The notes: generated by a model not told the origin, from the sequence alone. A stretch of 64,000 nucleotides of DNA from Sepioteuthis lessoniana (GCA_963585895.1 OY757911.1:56076310-56140309), one strand, 5' to 3'; positions 1 through 12,929 are shown, numbered from the stretch's first letter. Translations and numbers: made by a program.

Positions 1-70
<70 letters not shown>
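1..70. repeat. (TA)n microsatellite
   Basis: Uninterrupted TA dinucleotides running off the left edge of the window. It borders the left end of the inverted-repeat element that begins near 81. Confidence 0.97.
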
Positions 71-72
<2 letters not shown>

Positions 73-80
73 TAAATACA

Positions 81-1993
81 TATTAGTTTTTATACATATT
101 TTATAGCATGGAAGCTTGTCTGTGACCTCAAGTTTCAAGACGTTTTATCAATGACAATCATCAGGTATATAATGAAAGATAATGAGGAAATCGGAAAAAA
201 CGAAAACTAAAGTTATGTATGTCTGTGTGTGTTTGTGTCGGATATATATTATATGTGTGTGTGTGTGATGATGTTAACTAAGGATTAAAATATCATTGCA
301 TTACGAAGACCATGAAGTTTTGATTTGCAAGCATAATATGAGAAGTGGTATGGTGGGCCATTATTGTAGTATACTATAGAGTACAGTACAATATTAGTAT
401 TTAATGCTGAAATATGATTTGTGCGAGATTGCAATCATAATTTGTACTAGTTATGATGTGTCAATGATATATTGCGTATACATTCATGATTGCATATACA
501 TAAGGATTATAGTGAATATATTGTGTTAAGACGTTGCAATAATTGTTTATATAACTTATGTCCTTTGTTTCTCGGGGAGGGGTGTGTTTAAGCGTGTGTA
601 TGGTGATGATTTTAACTAACGAACAAAAATCATCATTATTGCATAATTAAGGAAATGTATATATGATTTGACGTGTAATTATGATAGCTATGGGACGTAA
701 GGTTAATAAGTGGGGAGTTGTGTAGGATTACCGTGATAAATATTATTAGCAATGTTGTATTAATATTATGTTACTTATACGTTATGGTTATATATGATGG
801 TATGTGCGGGGAGGGATATATTAAATATAATGCGTTGAGATCTATTTCTAACACTCATGAAAACATGACTAAAATAATGTCAACAGGTTGTGGAAGTGCA
901 TGAAAATGGATATAAGATTTAATGGAGGAGGGTGGTATTTACGGTGCGTCGGGTGTGTTGTTTGATGGAAGAAAGTAGTACTTAGGGGGCGTCGGGTGTG
1001 TTGAGGGGTTATTTGTGGGGGGTTTAAGTAGTGAAGAGGGTACAGGTTAGAGAGATGGCTGATGGATATGGATCGAAAAGAGAGAGTAGATGTTTGTTCT
1101 TATGTCTGCATTGAGATAGAATTTCTAATTTTTTCTTTAGCAGAGTATTTTGTGATGGGTGGGTGATAATTGCTCGTTGTCCGTGGAGGTAAAGAAAGCC
1201 TTTATGCCTTGCTTTTAGTGGGTGCTACTTTTAGTATATGCCAGATGATGTGGGTGAAATGTTCATGTGTTCTAGTCACCATATGTGTGTGGATAAATGT
1301 GTTACTTGAGTAATTTCTGTTGGTGAAAGAAAGTTTGAGGTAATATATATTTTGTTTTATGGTAACTTCCGTTGCAGCTATGGATTGTTGACTGAGCTGT
1401 TGGTTTTTACAGGGGGTCTACGTTTTTCTGTTTGCAGTTTCCTAGTAGGGGACATGTTTTATTATCCCTTCAGTTGCATTGTTTGTTGGAATATGTAGTG
1501 CTGTGGATGGATTCGATCTTTTTTTTATGGCCTTTTATGATCTGAGATGTTACTGGTACAACTGTAGCTGACCTTTATATTGTTTCTATTGAAGATTTGA
1601 GCGAGAGGGCTATAATTAGGGAAGTGCTTGCTTATTAGATTTAAGAAGTCCCTACCAATATTTGATGTTAGGCGTCTCATCCCTCCTGGAGACAACCTGA
1701 AATTTACCGCGCGGCGCAAGTATTTTCATATACACGCATAATAAATATCAGTTATACGTCCACACACATTAATACGCAAATATAGCCTACACAAACACAC
1801 TCACACACACACACACACATAAAGAGTGGTACACATTTCTTATGTGCTTTTGATTGTATTTTTCGATTTTTCCGTTTCTTCATTATCTTTCATTCTCTGC
1901 TGATGATTGTCGTTTATAAAATGTCATGAAACCCGAGGTCGCAGACAAGTTTCCATGCTGTTAAATATATATATATATATATATAAACTAATA
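81..1993. mobile_element. DNA-transposon-like element with long terminal inverted repeats
   Basis: The left end (about 81-207) is repeated in reverse complement at the right end (about 1,858-1,993). Both arms read TATTAGTTT, a TA-rich stretch, AGCATGGAA, CTTGTCTG, GACCTC, then GACAATCATCAG and AATGAAAGATAATGA, with scattered substitutions. The interior is not coding in any long frame. It contains short GT/AC runs near both ends and a T/G-rich plus strand. No transposase is visible, so it should be a non-autonomous element moved in trans. The same terminal sequence reappears at 57,480-57,640. Superfamily is not determined because a clean target duplication cannot be separated from the TA-rich flanks. 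Confidence 0.72.
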
Positions 1994-2271
1994 TACGAGG
2001 ATCATTAAATAAGTTTCCAGACTTTTTTTCGTATGGACACTTTTATTGATAGTACACACATGAAACTCTTGTCCCCTTCAAAGTAATCCTCCTCCGGCTG
2101 CAATGCACTTGTTGTACCGTTCCAACAACTTCTGGAAAGCCCCATGGAAGTCTTCCTGTGTGAGCGTGACAATGACCTACGTCACAGTCTCTTTCATCTC
2201 CTCAATTGTCTCATAACGACAGCCTCTGAGCTTAGAGAATAACCAAAAGTCACCAAAGCATAAAGACACAG
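1994..2271 (-). pseudogene. mariner-type transposase, C-terminal fragment plus terminal repeat
   Basis: Read on the minus strand, this gives the end of a mariner-family transposase (cut-and-paste DDE/D enzyme): a DFWLFSKLRG segment, then ETIEEMKE, then FQKLLERYNKCIAAGG, and after a one-base frame change DYFEGDKSF and a stop. An in-frame stop also sits between ETIEEMKE and the LLERYNKC segment. The outer edge TACGAGG...AAGTTTCCAGAC at 1,994-2,030 looks like the mariner terminal repeat. Everything upstream of DFWLF is missing; a SINE lies there instead. It is a dead remnant. Family assignment is from remembered motif patterns. Confidence 0.75.
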
Positions 2272-2510
2272 ACTAATTCTATTCCACCCATTGATAGAAC
2301 CCAATCAGTTGCTACCATTTTGGGCCAGGGTAGACCTGGGAGCGATGGCAATGAAGGGATACTCGCGTTTCTCAAAGCTCCAGCATTACCGGAACTTCAG
2401 TATCAAATTGTTTAGTGTCATATCTTGGGCACTCGTTGGCTTGGGTCATACCTCTCTGCAGATAAGCAGTCAGTGTATTCTACAGCCCAGCCTATTGGGG
2501 ATTTTTTTTA
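2272..2510 (-). repeat. SINE family A, 5' half copy
   Basis: This matches the reverse of the 5' half of the family A repeat seen at 25,383, 30,417, 32,483 and 51,388. It includes the segment resembling CCCATNGATAGNACCC, a CTCCAGCATTAC block, and ends in CTGCAGATAAGCAGTC and CAGCCCAGCC. The AT-rich 3' half and the tail are absent. It abuts the mariner remnant. Confidence 0.72.
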
Positions 2511-3220
2511 GTCCATGAAAGCCAACTATTTTCAAGCCTTTTCCAACGACTATCTCCAAAATTTCAATCCTTTGCTACAAGCTCATGTCAAACTCAAATA
2601 ATTCTACTTGACCTCTGCTTATACGTCTTTATTCTCATATACCCACCGGGATAGTAATGCACTGACAGAACAAGTTCTACATTGAAAGATTGTTCGTGAT
2701 AACAAAGCCAGTGTTTCTTGGATATTTTAATGGGTCCAGTGCACACCATAGCAGACCCACATTCATCCTTTATTTTTGTCAAGCATATGCCCTACAAAAA
2801 TCAATCAATCTCGCCCCCACAATCGCAGAGGAAGTTCAGAGTAGGTCGATGACGTTTTATCCCTTTATCGTTAATTTTTGCTCAATTTGGCGCATGTTGT
2901 CCATCAGGCTGTAAATAATTTTTGTAATGATTCTATTAAATATTCTATAAAGCTATCTGGTCTTAGAAAAGTATTTATTGATCCCATTCATGAACATCTC
3001 TACATTTTTTTTTTGGACGCTTTGTTGAATGGTACAATGAACCTAATTATATTTACTCTTCGATAAGGCCAATTACCAATAACGTTTACTATAAAGTCTT
3101 CCTTAATCTGTATGCTCATTTTTTTAAAAATAGAATTTCATATTTTACTTCAGTTTTCTGACTGTCTGCAATACATACGCAGTACATACATAGAGCTGAT
3201 TAGAATATGTATACATATTA
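2511..3220. other. unassigned AT-rich interval
   Basis: No gene or clear repeat recognised. Short open frames here (for example 2,594-2,782 minus) show no motif I know. Confidence 0.5.
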
Positions 3221-3221
3221 A

Positions 3222-3512
3222 CATGAGGTGCTCGTGGTGTAATAGTAAGAAATAGACATGGCGGCGCATGTTCAATTCCTGGACGAGGCTGCTTGAATTT
3301 AACGTAGTGTAACTGCCATTGGGAAAGGTATGGATCAAAATATTCTTCCTCCAGCTATGGCTAAACAGTAAGGCAGACTGAGCTCATTAACCTTTGCATA
3401 GCCACCAGTATTAGAGAAGAAACCTTCTGAAGTCAACCCTGTTAAACTCCGCTTAAAAATTGACCTTGTGTTGCTTCCTATCCGTTGTGGAGGGTTAAGA
3501 TATTTACATATT
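3222..3512 (+). repeat. SINE family F, near full length
   Basis: A tRNA-like head carries GTGGTGTAATAGTAAG and a B-box-like GTTCAATTCCTGG. It is followed by the shared core (TTGGGAAAGGTATGG...CCTCCAGCTATGG) and a 3' part containing CTCCGCTTAAAAATTGACC and TTGTGTTGCTTCC. Other copies are near 10,249, 27,775, 45,610, 49,553 and 61,450. Confidence 0.75.
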
Positions 3513-3911
3513 TATGAAAAAGATGGTTGGTGTTTTTTGAATAAGGTTGAAATTCTTTGCTTGCGAAGTTGAATGTATTATTTAAAAATTTATTTTACTT
3601 TATGTTTTGATATCATCAAGCTTTACTTTAAATGGATTTACTTTCTTTTTTTTTTTGCATCCGTTTTTAAGACACGAAGTTTCTGAGTACCATCAAACCA
3701 TTTCTTCTGCCTATACCCATAACTTTTTCTTCGTTATTTTCTCTCATCCGGAAAGTAATTTATTCCTTATTAATTCATTGAAAACCAATGAGTCTTTGAT
3801 AATACCCTAAAGAGGCCTTTTATTCCAGACAACTCAGTTGTGGAACAGAATTGACTCCCAACCGTATTTAACGATCTTCACATAGTTATATATTATGTTA
3901 TTTTGCCTATC

Positions 3912-4556
3912 CGGAACATTTGCAGTAAATATTTTTGATGTAGGAAAACTCGCCTCAGGAATTTTCCTCCTGGGAAACTTCTCCGTATAAGAGTTTTGCC
4001 GTAAGACAATTTCGCCACATTTATTTTTTTGATACCCTTATCTTGAATGTTCTCTTAAGAGTAATGTCCAATTTAATATGGAAAGTAACTTGTTATAAAG
4101 TATAACTCGCTCAAAATATTGTTACTTCGATTTTAACATTTTAATAAGCGAAGTACCTTGTTATCAAGTATATCTGATTTTTACATTCTGGTTAACATAG
4201 TAATATGTTTTTTTTGGTTCCTTTATTTTTTGTAATAATCTTTATATAAGATAATTTTGCAAATTTGCTTTCTTTTTCGAACTTTTTATGAAGTCATAAA
4301 TACTTCTATTAAATAAATTCATATTATTTTTTAATTAATAATGTTCTCCTTCATCTTTATTTTTCCTTACACCCGTATATCTTAATATAACATAATTTTT
4401 CCCCCCACCAGTATATTTGAACAGAACCCAAGCTACATTGCATGTTATAAAGTGCGGTGAAATTATCTTACGGAAAAAATCCAATACAGAGTTTTCTACA
4501 GAGAAAATTCCTGAGGCAAGTTTTCCTACGACAAAAATGTTTACGACGAATGTTCC
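3912..4556. mobile_element. foldback / MITE-like element
   Basis: About 107 bp at 3,912-4,018 are repeated in inverted orientation at 4,453-4,556. Matching blocks include GGAACATT, GTAGGAAAACT, GCCTCAGGAATTTTC, CCGTAAGA and AATTTC. The arms are separated by about 430 bp of plain AT-rich sequence without a long frame. Target duplications were not resolved. Confidence 0.65.
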
Positions 4557-5164
4557 AAGATCAGTTATTTTGTATTTATCAAGCCACTTCTCTACAGACA
4601 GGATGTAAAACAAGGTCTATCTTTAAGCTGAATAAAGAGTGTATTTTCTCCAAATCTTGTAGCCGAACTAAAGCTAAAGTACCAAGTGTGTCCGAATAAT
4701 TACACAAACTAAAGGGAATCGATTAATTTATGAGTTTTCTAAGGGCATTGGAACGAATTGAAGCGAAAACCTGGAACTCGTATCATGGATTTAATTTTAT
4801 ACCGCCATTAATATTACACTTAGTGCGCCTGTATTTTTGTATACACGTTCGTGATGCTGCTTTGCTTTACTTGGGGTCTCTATCTTAATAAAAATTTAAA
4901 AATCATTTCATATCAAATTGTCTGAATTGTCATTTTTATTCTGTAATCTTTTCAGATATACATGTAAAATCAATCTTCGTGTCAAGCATATTTGCCCCAG
5001 AATATTTTTTTAAAAACATTGTTTTTAGTAGAATACGGTTATATTTCTTTGTTCACGTAATTTTGGTAGTTTTTGTGTATAATACTAATACATGTTTTTT
5101 TTGCAAATCGGCCGATTCAAATTATTTTTTCATATTTCGAGTCCTAAAACTTTGGCATAATAAT

Positions 5165-5400
5165 TATAGTGTCCGCTAATGACTCAAGGGTACCGGGGTT
5201 CAATCCCAGGTTGAGTCATACTAAAGGCTAAAAAATGGTACTAGATATTTCCTTACCTAACACTCAGCATTATTAGGTACATATTAAGTGTAAATAAAAT
5301 AATCCAAGAAAAGGAGCAATGCCCTCCACTCCATCTCAAAGTTGTAGCTATTCAAAAGGGAGCTTTGGGTCATCCTCGACCATGGTCGGCTAACTTACTT
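5165..5400 (+). repeat. SINE family C
   Basis: The tRNA-like head has a B-box-like GGGGTTCAATCCCAGG followed by TTGAGTCATACTAAAGGCT. The body has CACTCAGCATTATTAGGTAC. The 3' part reads GTAGCTATTCAAAAGGGAGC and CCTCGACCATGGTCGGCTAAC, then (TACA)n. At least seven further copies occur in the window. Confidence 0.8.
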
Positions 5401-5640
5401 ATATACATACATACATATATGATTGTGTCCCTTGTTTCTTATTCTATCTGCACTTGTTTATTTCTATCGAAAAATGTTCTTGACTTATGGGCTAGAACAA
5501 ATACCTTAGATTTTGCTTGATTTCTTTCTTTTCTGATATATAAACTGTAGTGTGATAGTTTCAGCCATTTGCAGCCTTATTGAAGAATATTCGTAGTACT
5601 ATCTAACTTGTAGCAGGTTAAATAAATAGGTTCTTATCGT

Positions 5641-5700
5641 TTTCGAAAGTGAATGTAATAGCATGACTACAGTTCGAACACGCTTACTTCTTTACTTCTT
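5641..5700 (-). repeat. SINE family B head fragment
   Basis: A short match to the reversed tRNA-like head of family B: CGAAAGTGAATGTAATAGC, then AGTTCGAACACGCTTACT. Body and tail are missing. Confidence 0.5.
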
Positions 5701-5709
5701 GGAAACTTT

Positions 5710-7078
5710 ACTTTGTTGACCAGATTTTATACATAAATAAAATCAAATATATATAAATCAAAATTATGCAAGTTGGGAAGGATTATTTTTGTAAAGAAAT
5801 CACATTTTTTTCCAATGTCAACCTTTGTCGTTGCTTAATAATCGAGAAGATTTTCACCTGATTCTGTTCAAATAATTTCGCAGTTCTTTCTGAATTTTCA
5901 TTCCGTAAGTGAGTTTCGGTGGCATTGGTGAATATTATGACCTATGTGTAGTCATCTTTATGCTTCCAAGGGAACATAAATATAACCTATGACTAGGTGA
6001 TCACTGGGTTTTCTAATCTAAATGCAGAAATTATTGTCACACAAAAGGTAAGTAATGGATTTGGTTTAACTGACGAGCAGTTAAACAACCAAATGAAACC
6101 ATCGATATGTAAAAAAATAAGTATTCTAAAACAAGGAAAAATGCTGTTTTCCGTCAGTCAGAGGTTCACTTCAGGTGGATGGACAGACGGATTGATAGAT
6201 GTAAAACGATTAGGGACGCTGGATGATTCTTTTAGTAATAATCAGTTTCCTAGCTAGACTTAGAGATTTACCTCGTCAAGGTCGGGATAGCAGCGGACGC
6301 TCGGGTTGAAAATAGAAATGTATCAGCAGCGAACCGGCAACAGATTCTGATTGGCTAAAAGAATTCAAGCAGAGAAGCTGTGCGTGTGGACGTGGGATGG
6401 AAAACAGGAACAGAAAGTCGGTTGGACATTACATGCGCCGATATGAAGACGGCCTAAAATTTCGGCACCCATTTTTGGTTATTTCTGTGAAGAGGAGCAT
6501 GCGAGAACTACTATAGAGGACGAGAAAAATAATACCAAGGCTTGTTTCTATCTACCTATCATAAAGCAGTTAACTCATTTTCATGCTCTGTTTCTGTCAT
6601 CTTGACGATGACTTAGAGGTATAATAGCGAAAAACCTTTTGTACTAGCGAACCAAGACGGTGTGTTCGTCACCTCTTCTTTTCATCACAGTTAAAGTTAC
6701 TATGAGGTCCGACTGAAACTTAAGCGAAATTGCTACTTTCAAAGATCCACTAAAACAATGCTGATGAGAGCGTCTATTTAGTAATGCTGTATTAGTAACA
6801 TCTACAATGAGAACCGTTACTTTACGAACTTCTTTTGTGTGCTGTTTTATTTCATTCTATTTATTTGGGCGTGTATGCGGTCGTATCTGTGGGTTACATC
6901 AAATCCTGTGAAAGATTTTAAAATATCTTAGCAAATGATGTAGATCATGGCTGAATAAGAGACATGTGGCGTTGTTTGTTTTCGATAAATATTCTCATAG
7001 ACTTAGATGAGATGAAGAGAAGCCGATGATTTAAAAGCAAAAGAAACAGCCAGACACATTGAAATATACAAGAAATAT

Positions 7079-7080
<2 letters not shown>
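5710..7080. other. unassigned interval
   Basis: No recognisable gene. The 6,260-6,540 part is less AT-rich than its surroundings and may be a piece of an unrecognised repeat. Confidence 0.4.

Positions 7081-7083
<3 letters not shown>

Positions 7084-7132
<49 letters not shown>
7084..7132. repeat. (CT)n microsatellite
   Basis: About 24 uninterrupted CT units. Confidence 0.97.
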
Positions 7133-7136
<4 letters not shown>

Positions 7137-9680
7137 TGACAGGATTCGATTCGGGAAGACATTAAAAGGTATTCTGAATCGAAGAAAGAAAAAAACTTTT
7201 GGTTCAAAAAATCCTATTCCTCACAAATGATAAGGGATGCGTTTTTGTTTGTCCCGAAATTTAATCTTTTTTTACTTAATCCTTTCCATAAAAAATCTCC
7301 GAATTCTCATAAAAATGTTTCTCGCCCGTATCATGAAAATTCTTATGTTTAACCTGTTATCGTTGTTCATCAGGTCAACTAAAAGTAGTTAGGCTGTTAC
7401 AATATTAGAGACGGTATGACTTGACAGGTAATAGAAAATTCGAAAAATGAGATCGGGAAGATGAAAAAAGTGGAAACATCAGTCTCAAGGAAATAAATAA
7501 GGAGTGTTTCAAATTCTTACAAGAAAAAAATCAGCGTGAATAAAAAAAAAACAGAAAATGCAAGATACTGAAAATGTAAGAGCACGTTATGTAAAAAAAA
7601 AAAAGAAGAAAAAATGAGTAGTATATCTTAAGCGTGCAACGAGTAAGAAATATACCGGTTAACTGAAATCGAAAAAAGAATTATGAAGCCATTTGATTCA
7701 TAATAGAATTCTTTAAAAAACGAGCGAATACACACTGAAAATTTACACCACCAGAAAATAAAATGATTGATTTTAATGACATTTTCACCCGTCTGGGTTA
7801 GTTCATGCTTAGATGTTTGGGAAATGCAATCATTTTAATTTTGCATTTATATTTTTTGTTATTTCTTCTCGAGAGGTTGTGACACATAATTATAACATCG
7901 AGTATTCCTTTCTAATTCTGTTAATTTACGTAATTTTTCTACGCATATATACTAATTTATTAATGCATAGTTATACGGTTTCAATTTACTAATAACACTC
8001 CTTTGGAAGCAATTAAACCGTCAATTAACTATTCTTGATACTAAAAAAATACAGTTATATATCATCATGTATGCCAATTGAATACGAATAATTTTCAGAA
8101 AAATCAATTTGACCCTCAAATAGGAGCATAACAAAAAGAGTCTCTTGGCCAGAGAGAACTAGAGAGTAAGAACTAGGAAGGCGTACTTAAAACTCTTTAG
8201 ATCTTACTCACAGGTACAGTTTAGTGTCACTATCAGGTAGAGTTTGGTATAATATCTAGAACTCCCTTTGTAGTGGGGTCTTGCTCCTCAGAAGGGCGCA
8301 AGGTTAGCATTTATTTTCTTTTTAAAATTCCTTTTATATGAACGTACCATTTTTTATCGTTTTTCTTAATTTGAACAAAAAAGACATTTATGTCTCTTCT
8401 TCCCAAATTTACATTTGGTTTCGAAAAATGCCATGTTTTTGTAAATATTTTGCAAACAATAGTAAATTTTTAATTCTCTTTAACTCATTTAATGTATTTT
8501 CTACTCGTCAATTAACACGTTTTTTAGTAGTATTAATTTTCTATGAATTTATTAAAAATTATGCAATGATAGGAAGTTTACATTTTTTTTTCTTTTATCG
8601 ATGCATTTAATTCTAATTTATGTCTCATAAATTGGTTTAACTTTATTTTAATTTTTCATGTTTTGTTTTTTTTGTGGGGAGGGTGATTTCTTACTTAATG
8701 TCATTATTTTCTTTATTTTTTTAGAATGATTTTCATAAAAAAATATATTGAACGAATTTGATTTTTTGAAATTTTTATATTTTTGGTGTTTCGTTTGACT
8801 CGGATAATTGATCGGAATACAATCAAAATATTTAACGTGAATTTTGTATTATTGTGATATACGTTCAATGAACAAAAAAAAATCGAACACTAATTTCATG
8901 AACTTAAGGTAAAAGAAGCAAAAATAACAAACGGAAATCATGATACAAGCCAACAGAAAGTAAAGAAAAATCTAAACTTAGAATGAATTAAACGCAAAGG
9001 CCAGAAACTTAGTTTGCCAAGTCAGTCGTTCTTTTTTTTTTTTTTTTCAATCCAGGGTAAAAGAAAGGAGAGAAATCACCGATAATTTCAGAGAACAGAC
9101 ACCAATTACTTATATCCTTAAAAATATAAATAAATAAGAATGACTAACAGAAAGAGAAAATTCCGAAAATAAAATGTCTGGCATATTACCACGTTCGCTT
9201 AGTAAACAAAAAATAAACAAAATATCTTGAAATCGATATTGGCTCGGTATGAAGGATATTCTATAAAACCGATTTCTTTTATATTTTGGTCACATATTTT
9301 CGCAATATGATTGGTCCTTTTTGAAATTCTAAATCTTTATGTTAGGTTTTTACATTTAGGATCAATTTCTTCTTAGTATTGCTTTCTGTAAAAGTTGCAA
9401 TAAGTTCGTCATGTTTGATTGTTCTATTTTTTGCTTGTGAAAATTACTCCATTAATCTAACTACTAATCAAGCAATAGAGTTGTGACCACAAGAATCTGA
9501 GTGGACGTCCGAGATATTGAATCATCAGCAAAGACGAGCGACGATCGCAGAAGGCAGGTAATACCACTCACCTAGCCCTGGGTTCTTGTGTTGCGCCAGA
9601 TTGCTCAGTGTTGAGAAGCGAGGTGAAATTTAAAAAAAAAACACTAATTAACTCTATAACATATCATCTCAACACAATTA
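7133..9680. other. unassigned AT-rich interval
   Basis: Homopolymer-rich, T-rich DNA with no supported gene. The 90-codon frame at 8,338-8,610 is Phe/Asn/Leu/Ile-rich, as expected by chance in T-rich sequence. Confidence 0.5.
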
Positions 9681-9682
9681 TA

Positions 9683-9686
9683 CACA

Positions 9687-9720
<34 letters not shown>

Positions 9721-9732
9721 AATACACACAAC
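9683..9732. repeat. (AC)n microsatellite
   Basis: Imperfect CA/AC run with a few ACAT and AATAC interruptions. Confidence 0.95.
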
Positions 9733-9875
9733 GACCTAGAGTAAAACAAAGAAAAAACTTTATTGCATATCAAATACCAAAGACTAATTGTGGGAAATCC
9801 AGACCAGTAGACACACTCTGAGAAAATGGAAAAAGAGGTGGAGGAAGAGAAATTTGGTATCTACCAGTGAACTCA

Positions 9876-9985
9876 ATAACCTGAAAAAACATTCCAAAAG
9901 CAAACCTACGCGAGTGAGTTCGAGTATCACAGGGTGTCTCATTCATATGACATTATGCCATATATTAAAATATGTGGCATAAGGT
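9876..9985 (+). repeat. SINE family E fragment
   Basis: AACCTACGCGAGTGAGTTCG followed by a GGGTGTC...CATTATGCCA stretch resembles the 3' half of the tRNA-like unit at 45,123-45,245. The 5' acceptor half is lost. Confidence 0.5.
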
Positions 9986-10163
9986 AAGTAGCAAAAGCAA
10001 CTAAAGTAATTAGCTGGAAATATACACGTAAGTCAGAACGAAAAAAATGATTCTTCGAAAAATAAAAATCACTTTGTGGACCAATTCATTTAGAAACGAT
10101 TACTTTTTTCTCCCTTTGGACGAACAAAAAACATCATACACAGAGACACAAATAAATAAATAC

Positions 10164-10246
<83 letters not shown>
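10164..10246. repeat. (TA)n(TG)n compound microsatellite
   Basis: TA repeats switch to TG repeats at about 10,211. Open frames reading IYIYIY or VCVCVC across it are artefacts. Confidence 0.97.
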
Positions 10247-10248
<2 letters not shown>

Positions 10249-10410
10249 CAACTTCTCCGGACATGCAGGATGCAACACAAGGTCAATTCTTGAGCGGTGT
10301 TTGACAAGTTTGAATTTAAAGTTTTCCCTCTCCCAGACTGGTTGTCCTAACAAGGTTCCAGAGCCTAGTGCACCGGGCTTCTTACCGATATTGGGAAAGA
10401 GAAAAGTTAA
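10249..10410 (-). repeat. SINE family F, 3' part
   Basis: Reversed family F 3' region: CACAAGGTCAATTCTTGAGC, GAATTTAAAGTTTTCCC, GACTGGTTGTCC and TATTGGGAAAGAG. It directly follows the TG array. Confidence 0.65.
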
Positions 10411-11064
10411 ATGCAAACCTTTTCCAAGAATATTTGAACTGCGTGATATATGTATCGTAATATGGTAAGGGAATGTTCCTCCCGTTGACACCAGGTAAAA
10501 GAGAAGGGATATTTTGTTTTTTAGTGAGTTATCGATGAGACGTGACGAGGTAAAGACTGACAGTTGAACACGAGTCACGAGGATGTAGGGTGACAAATGT
10601 TTACGAACCCCAATTTTGGGGCTCTATACACTGGACGCGACCATGTTACGCAGCATGTTAGGATTACAACAGACGACCAAGAAGAAATTTCAAGGTATTT
10701 GCTTGCTATCTCTTTCTCACACAAGTATAGTATTTTTATTTGCCTAGCTGAAAAGGTCAACTCAACTTCATACTGTTTCTTTCTCCCAGTACTATATGCA
10801 GATTGCTGGAGTAAATAAACCGTTGTGCAGTTAAACAGAGTTGCATGCGTTCGTCAAATTTTACCCGGTTGTTTCATAATGGGGTCCATAGAGGTACACA
10901 TGTCTATTTTGTAACGTTGTGTGCAAATGTTTAGTCGATAACGTTATGATACATACCGTCTCGTTGGTGATGTTATGGTACAAAATGCAAACTACCTCAT
11001 CTAGGATTAGTTGACCGTTCGCAATGTCTATTTTCTACAAGGGTAGCCATTACTTCACGAATTA

Positions 11065-11068
<4 letters not shown>
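10411..11068. other. unassigned interval
   Basis: No gene or repeat recognised beyond the adjoining SINE remnant. Confidence 0.4.
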
Positions 11069-11069
<1 letters not shown>

Positions 11070-11113
<44 letters not shown>

Positions 11114-11114
11114 A
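11070..11114. repeat. (TA)n(TG)n compound microsatellite
   Basis: Short TA run followed by TG run. Confidence 0.95.
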
Positions 11115-11779
11115 AACGAACAGGAGTTTCACTTTTATGTTCTTTAATTGATTTTTCTGAAAGTGATTTAATCTTAGGACATCGTCTGAAGAAAAGGTCG
11201 AGGTTTTTTTAGTTTCTAAAGATTAAAAACAAATTGGTTTTAAAAGAGTTGACGTCTGCTACACGAAAAGACAGTTAAAATATACTGTTGCCGTAAACAA
11301 GTCATTATTCTAAGACTAATATGCGACGCAGTTAGCTACGTAATCGATTATAACGATTATAAAGAAGTGTACAGAAGGTTAACGCAAGCACTAAAAACCA
11401 GGATATCACAACACAAAAAGCAATAATAAATTGCCATAAATAAAGCACTAAACGTATCTAAGCACCTCTACCAATGTAACAATGGATTTTCAAAACAATG
11501 CCTATGTACCAAACTGACAGCATTGCTTCAAATAAAAGAAGAAAAAAACTTCCTGAAAAAATTCATACCCACACGGAATAGATTTTAAAATATGACACAC
11601 TCACAGACAGAAACACACACACTCAAAAAAGTAAAAGACACCAGGTGAATTTTATACCAAACAAAAAAAAACTCTCCTGGACACACACACTCAATTAACC
11701 AAAGAAAGCTACTGCTAAAGTCTGCGGCATATCAGCTTGAAATACACTGAAACGAAAACAAACACACGCACAGGTACTC

Positions 11780-11797
11780 TCTCTCTCTCTCTCTCTC

Positions 11798-11833
<36 letters not shown>
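11780..11833. repeat. (CT)n(AC)n compound microsatellite
   Basis: CT units followed by CA units. The interval 11,115-12,255 around it is AC-rich, low-complexity DNA without a recognisable gene. Confidence 0.95.
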
Positions 11834-11835
<2 letters not shown>

Positions 11836-12259
11836 GAAAACTAACACACTAACACTCAGAGAAGAACTTAAAAAACACTTAGAATTTAAAACATGACAAT
11901 ATTTAACAAAAATAACCATACACATACGAAGAAAGAACTTCCTCAGAACATGCAAAATGATTCAAAGTAAAACACACTTTATAGTACATCGGATATAAAA
12001 AAACGAAATAAGGAAAATAAGCACACCCATAAAACAAAGTGAACACACTTTTAGAAAAGGAAAAGATAAGAAGAGAAAAAGAAAAAGAAGGAAATAACAC
12101 CCGCATAAATTCTATCACAGAAGGGACAAACACCACTTTTTAAACAAAAAGTGACGCCAGTCAAAATTGTTAACAGCAAGAAGATAGAAACATGCAAGAG
12201 TAAAGTAAAATAAATTGTTTTTGAAAATATATATTTTTTGTAGACGTATTCATTTTAAT

Positions 12260-12294
<35 letters not shown>

Positions 12295-12307
12295 GATATA
12301 TATATAA
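12260..12307. repeat. (AC)n(AT)n compound microsatellite
   Basis: CA units followed by TA units with one G interruption. Confidence 0.95.
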
Positions 12308-12505
12308 AAGATGTTTATATAGGCTGCCGTCTATTTCTATTAAATTCTCAATGATGGTTTTCAAACATGTATGTTCTTTTGTATTTGTTATCTTAACTTA
12401 TCAGGGGATTCTTGTACTCACATTATCTCAACGTTATTTCGGACAATTCTCGGTAAAAAATAAATCCATCTAAAAAGATGTTTTAGATATATTTTACACA
12501 TACCT

Positions 12506-12510
<5 letters not shown>

Positions 12511-12582
<72 letters not shown>
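12511..12582. repeat. (TA)n(TG)n compound microsatellite
   Basis: TA run switching to a TG run. Confidence 0.97.
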
Positions 12583-12584
<2 letters not shown>

Positions 12585-12897
12585 GTAATATCAGATATAT
12601 GATAAAAAAGCGAAAGAAAGTAAGCCACCCCAATAGAATAAGAGGGCTCAAGTTTTAAAAATCCTACATCTATACATTACTTTCCGCTTTCATTTTCAAT
12701 CCTAATACTTCAGACACCAAAAACTCATGTTTCCTTTACTTCAGCCTATCATTTACATTACTGCATTTTTCTTATTCTTGCATTTCAGCACATTCACTCT
12801 TGTCACATAAATTATTATTTTCATGACAGATGATTGCGTCATTATACAGCCCATGATACCTATATTAGTAACCATGAAAGCGAGTGTATTTACTTTT

Positions 12898-12903
<6 letters not shown>

Positions 12904-12929
<26 letters not shown>

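Noticed and set aside
105-165. Hammerhead-like string (CTGATGA ... TGAAAC ... GGTC) on the minus strand in the terminal repeats at 81 and 1,858, and a degenerate version at 57,590
   Set aside because: Stem II and stem I do not pair in either arm, and the 57,590 version lacks GAAA and has G at the cleavage position. Only a resemblance of core words, unlike the well-formed case at 40,664.
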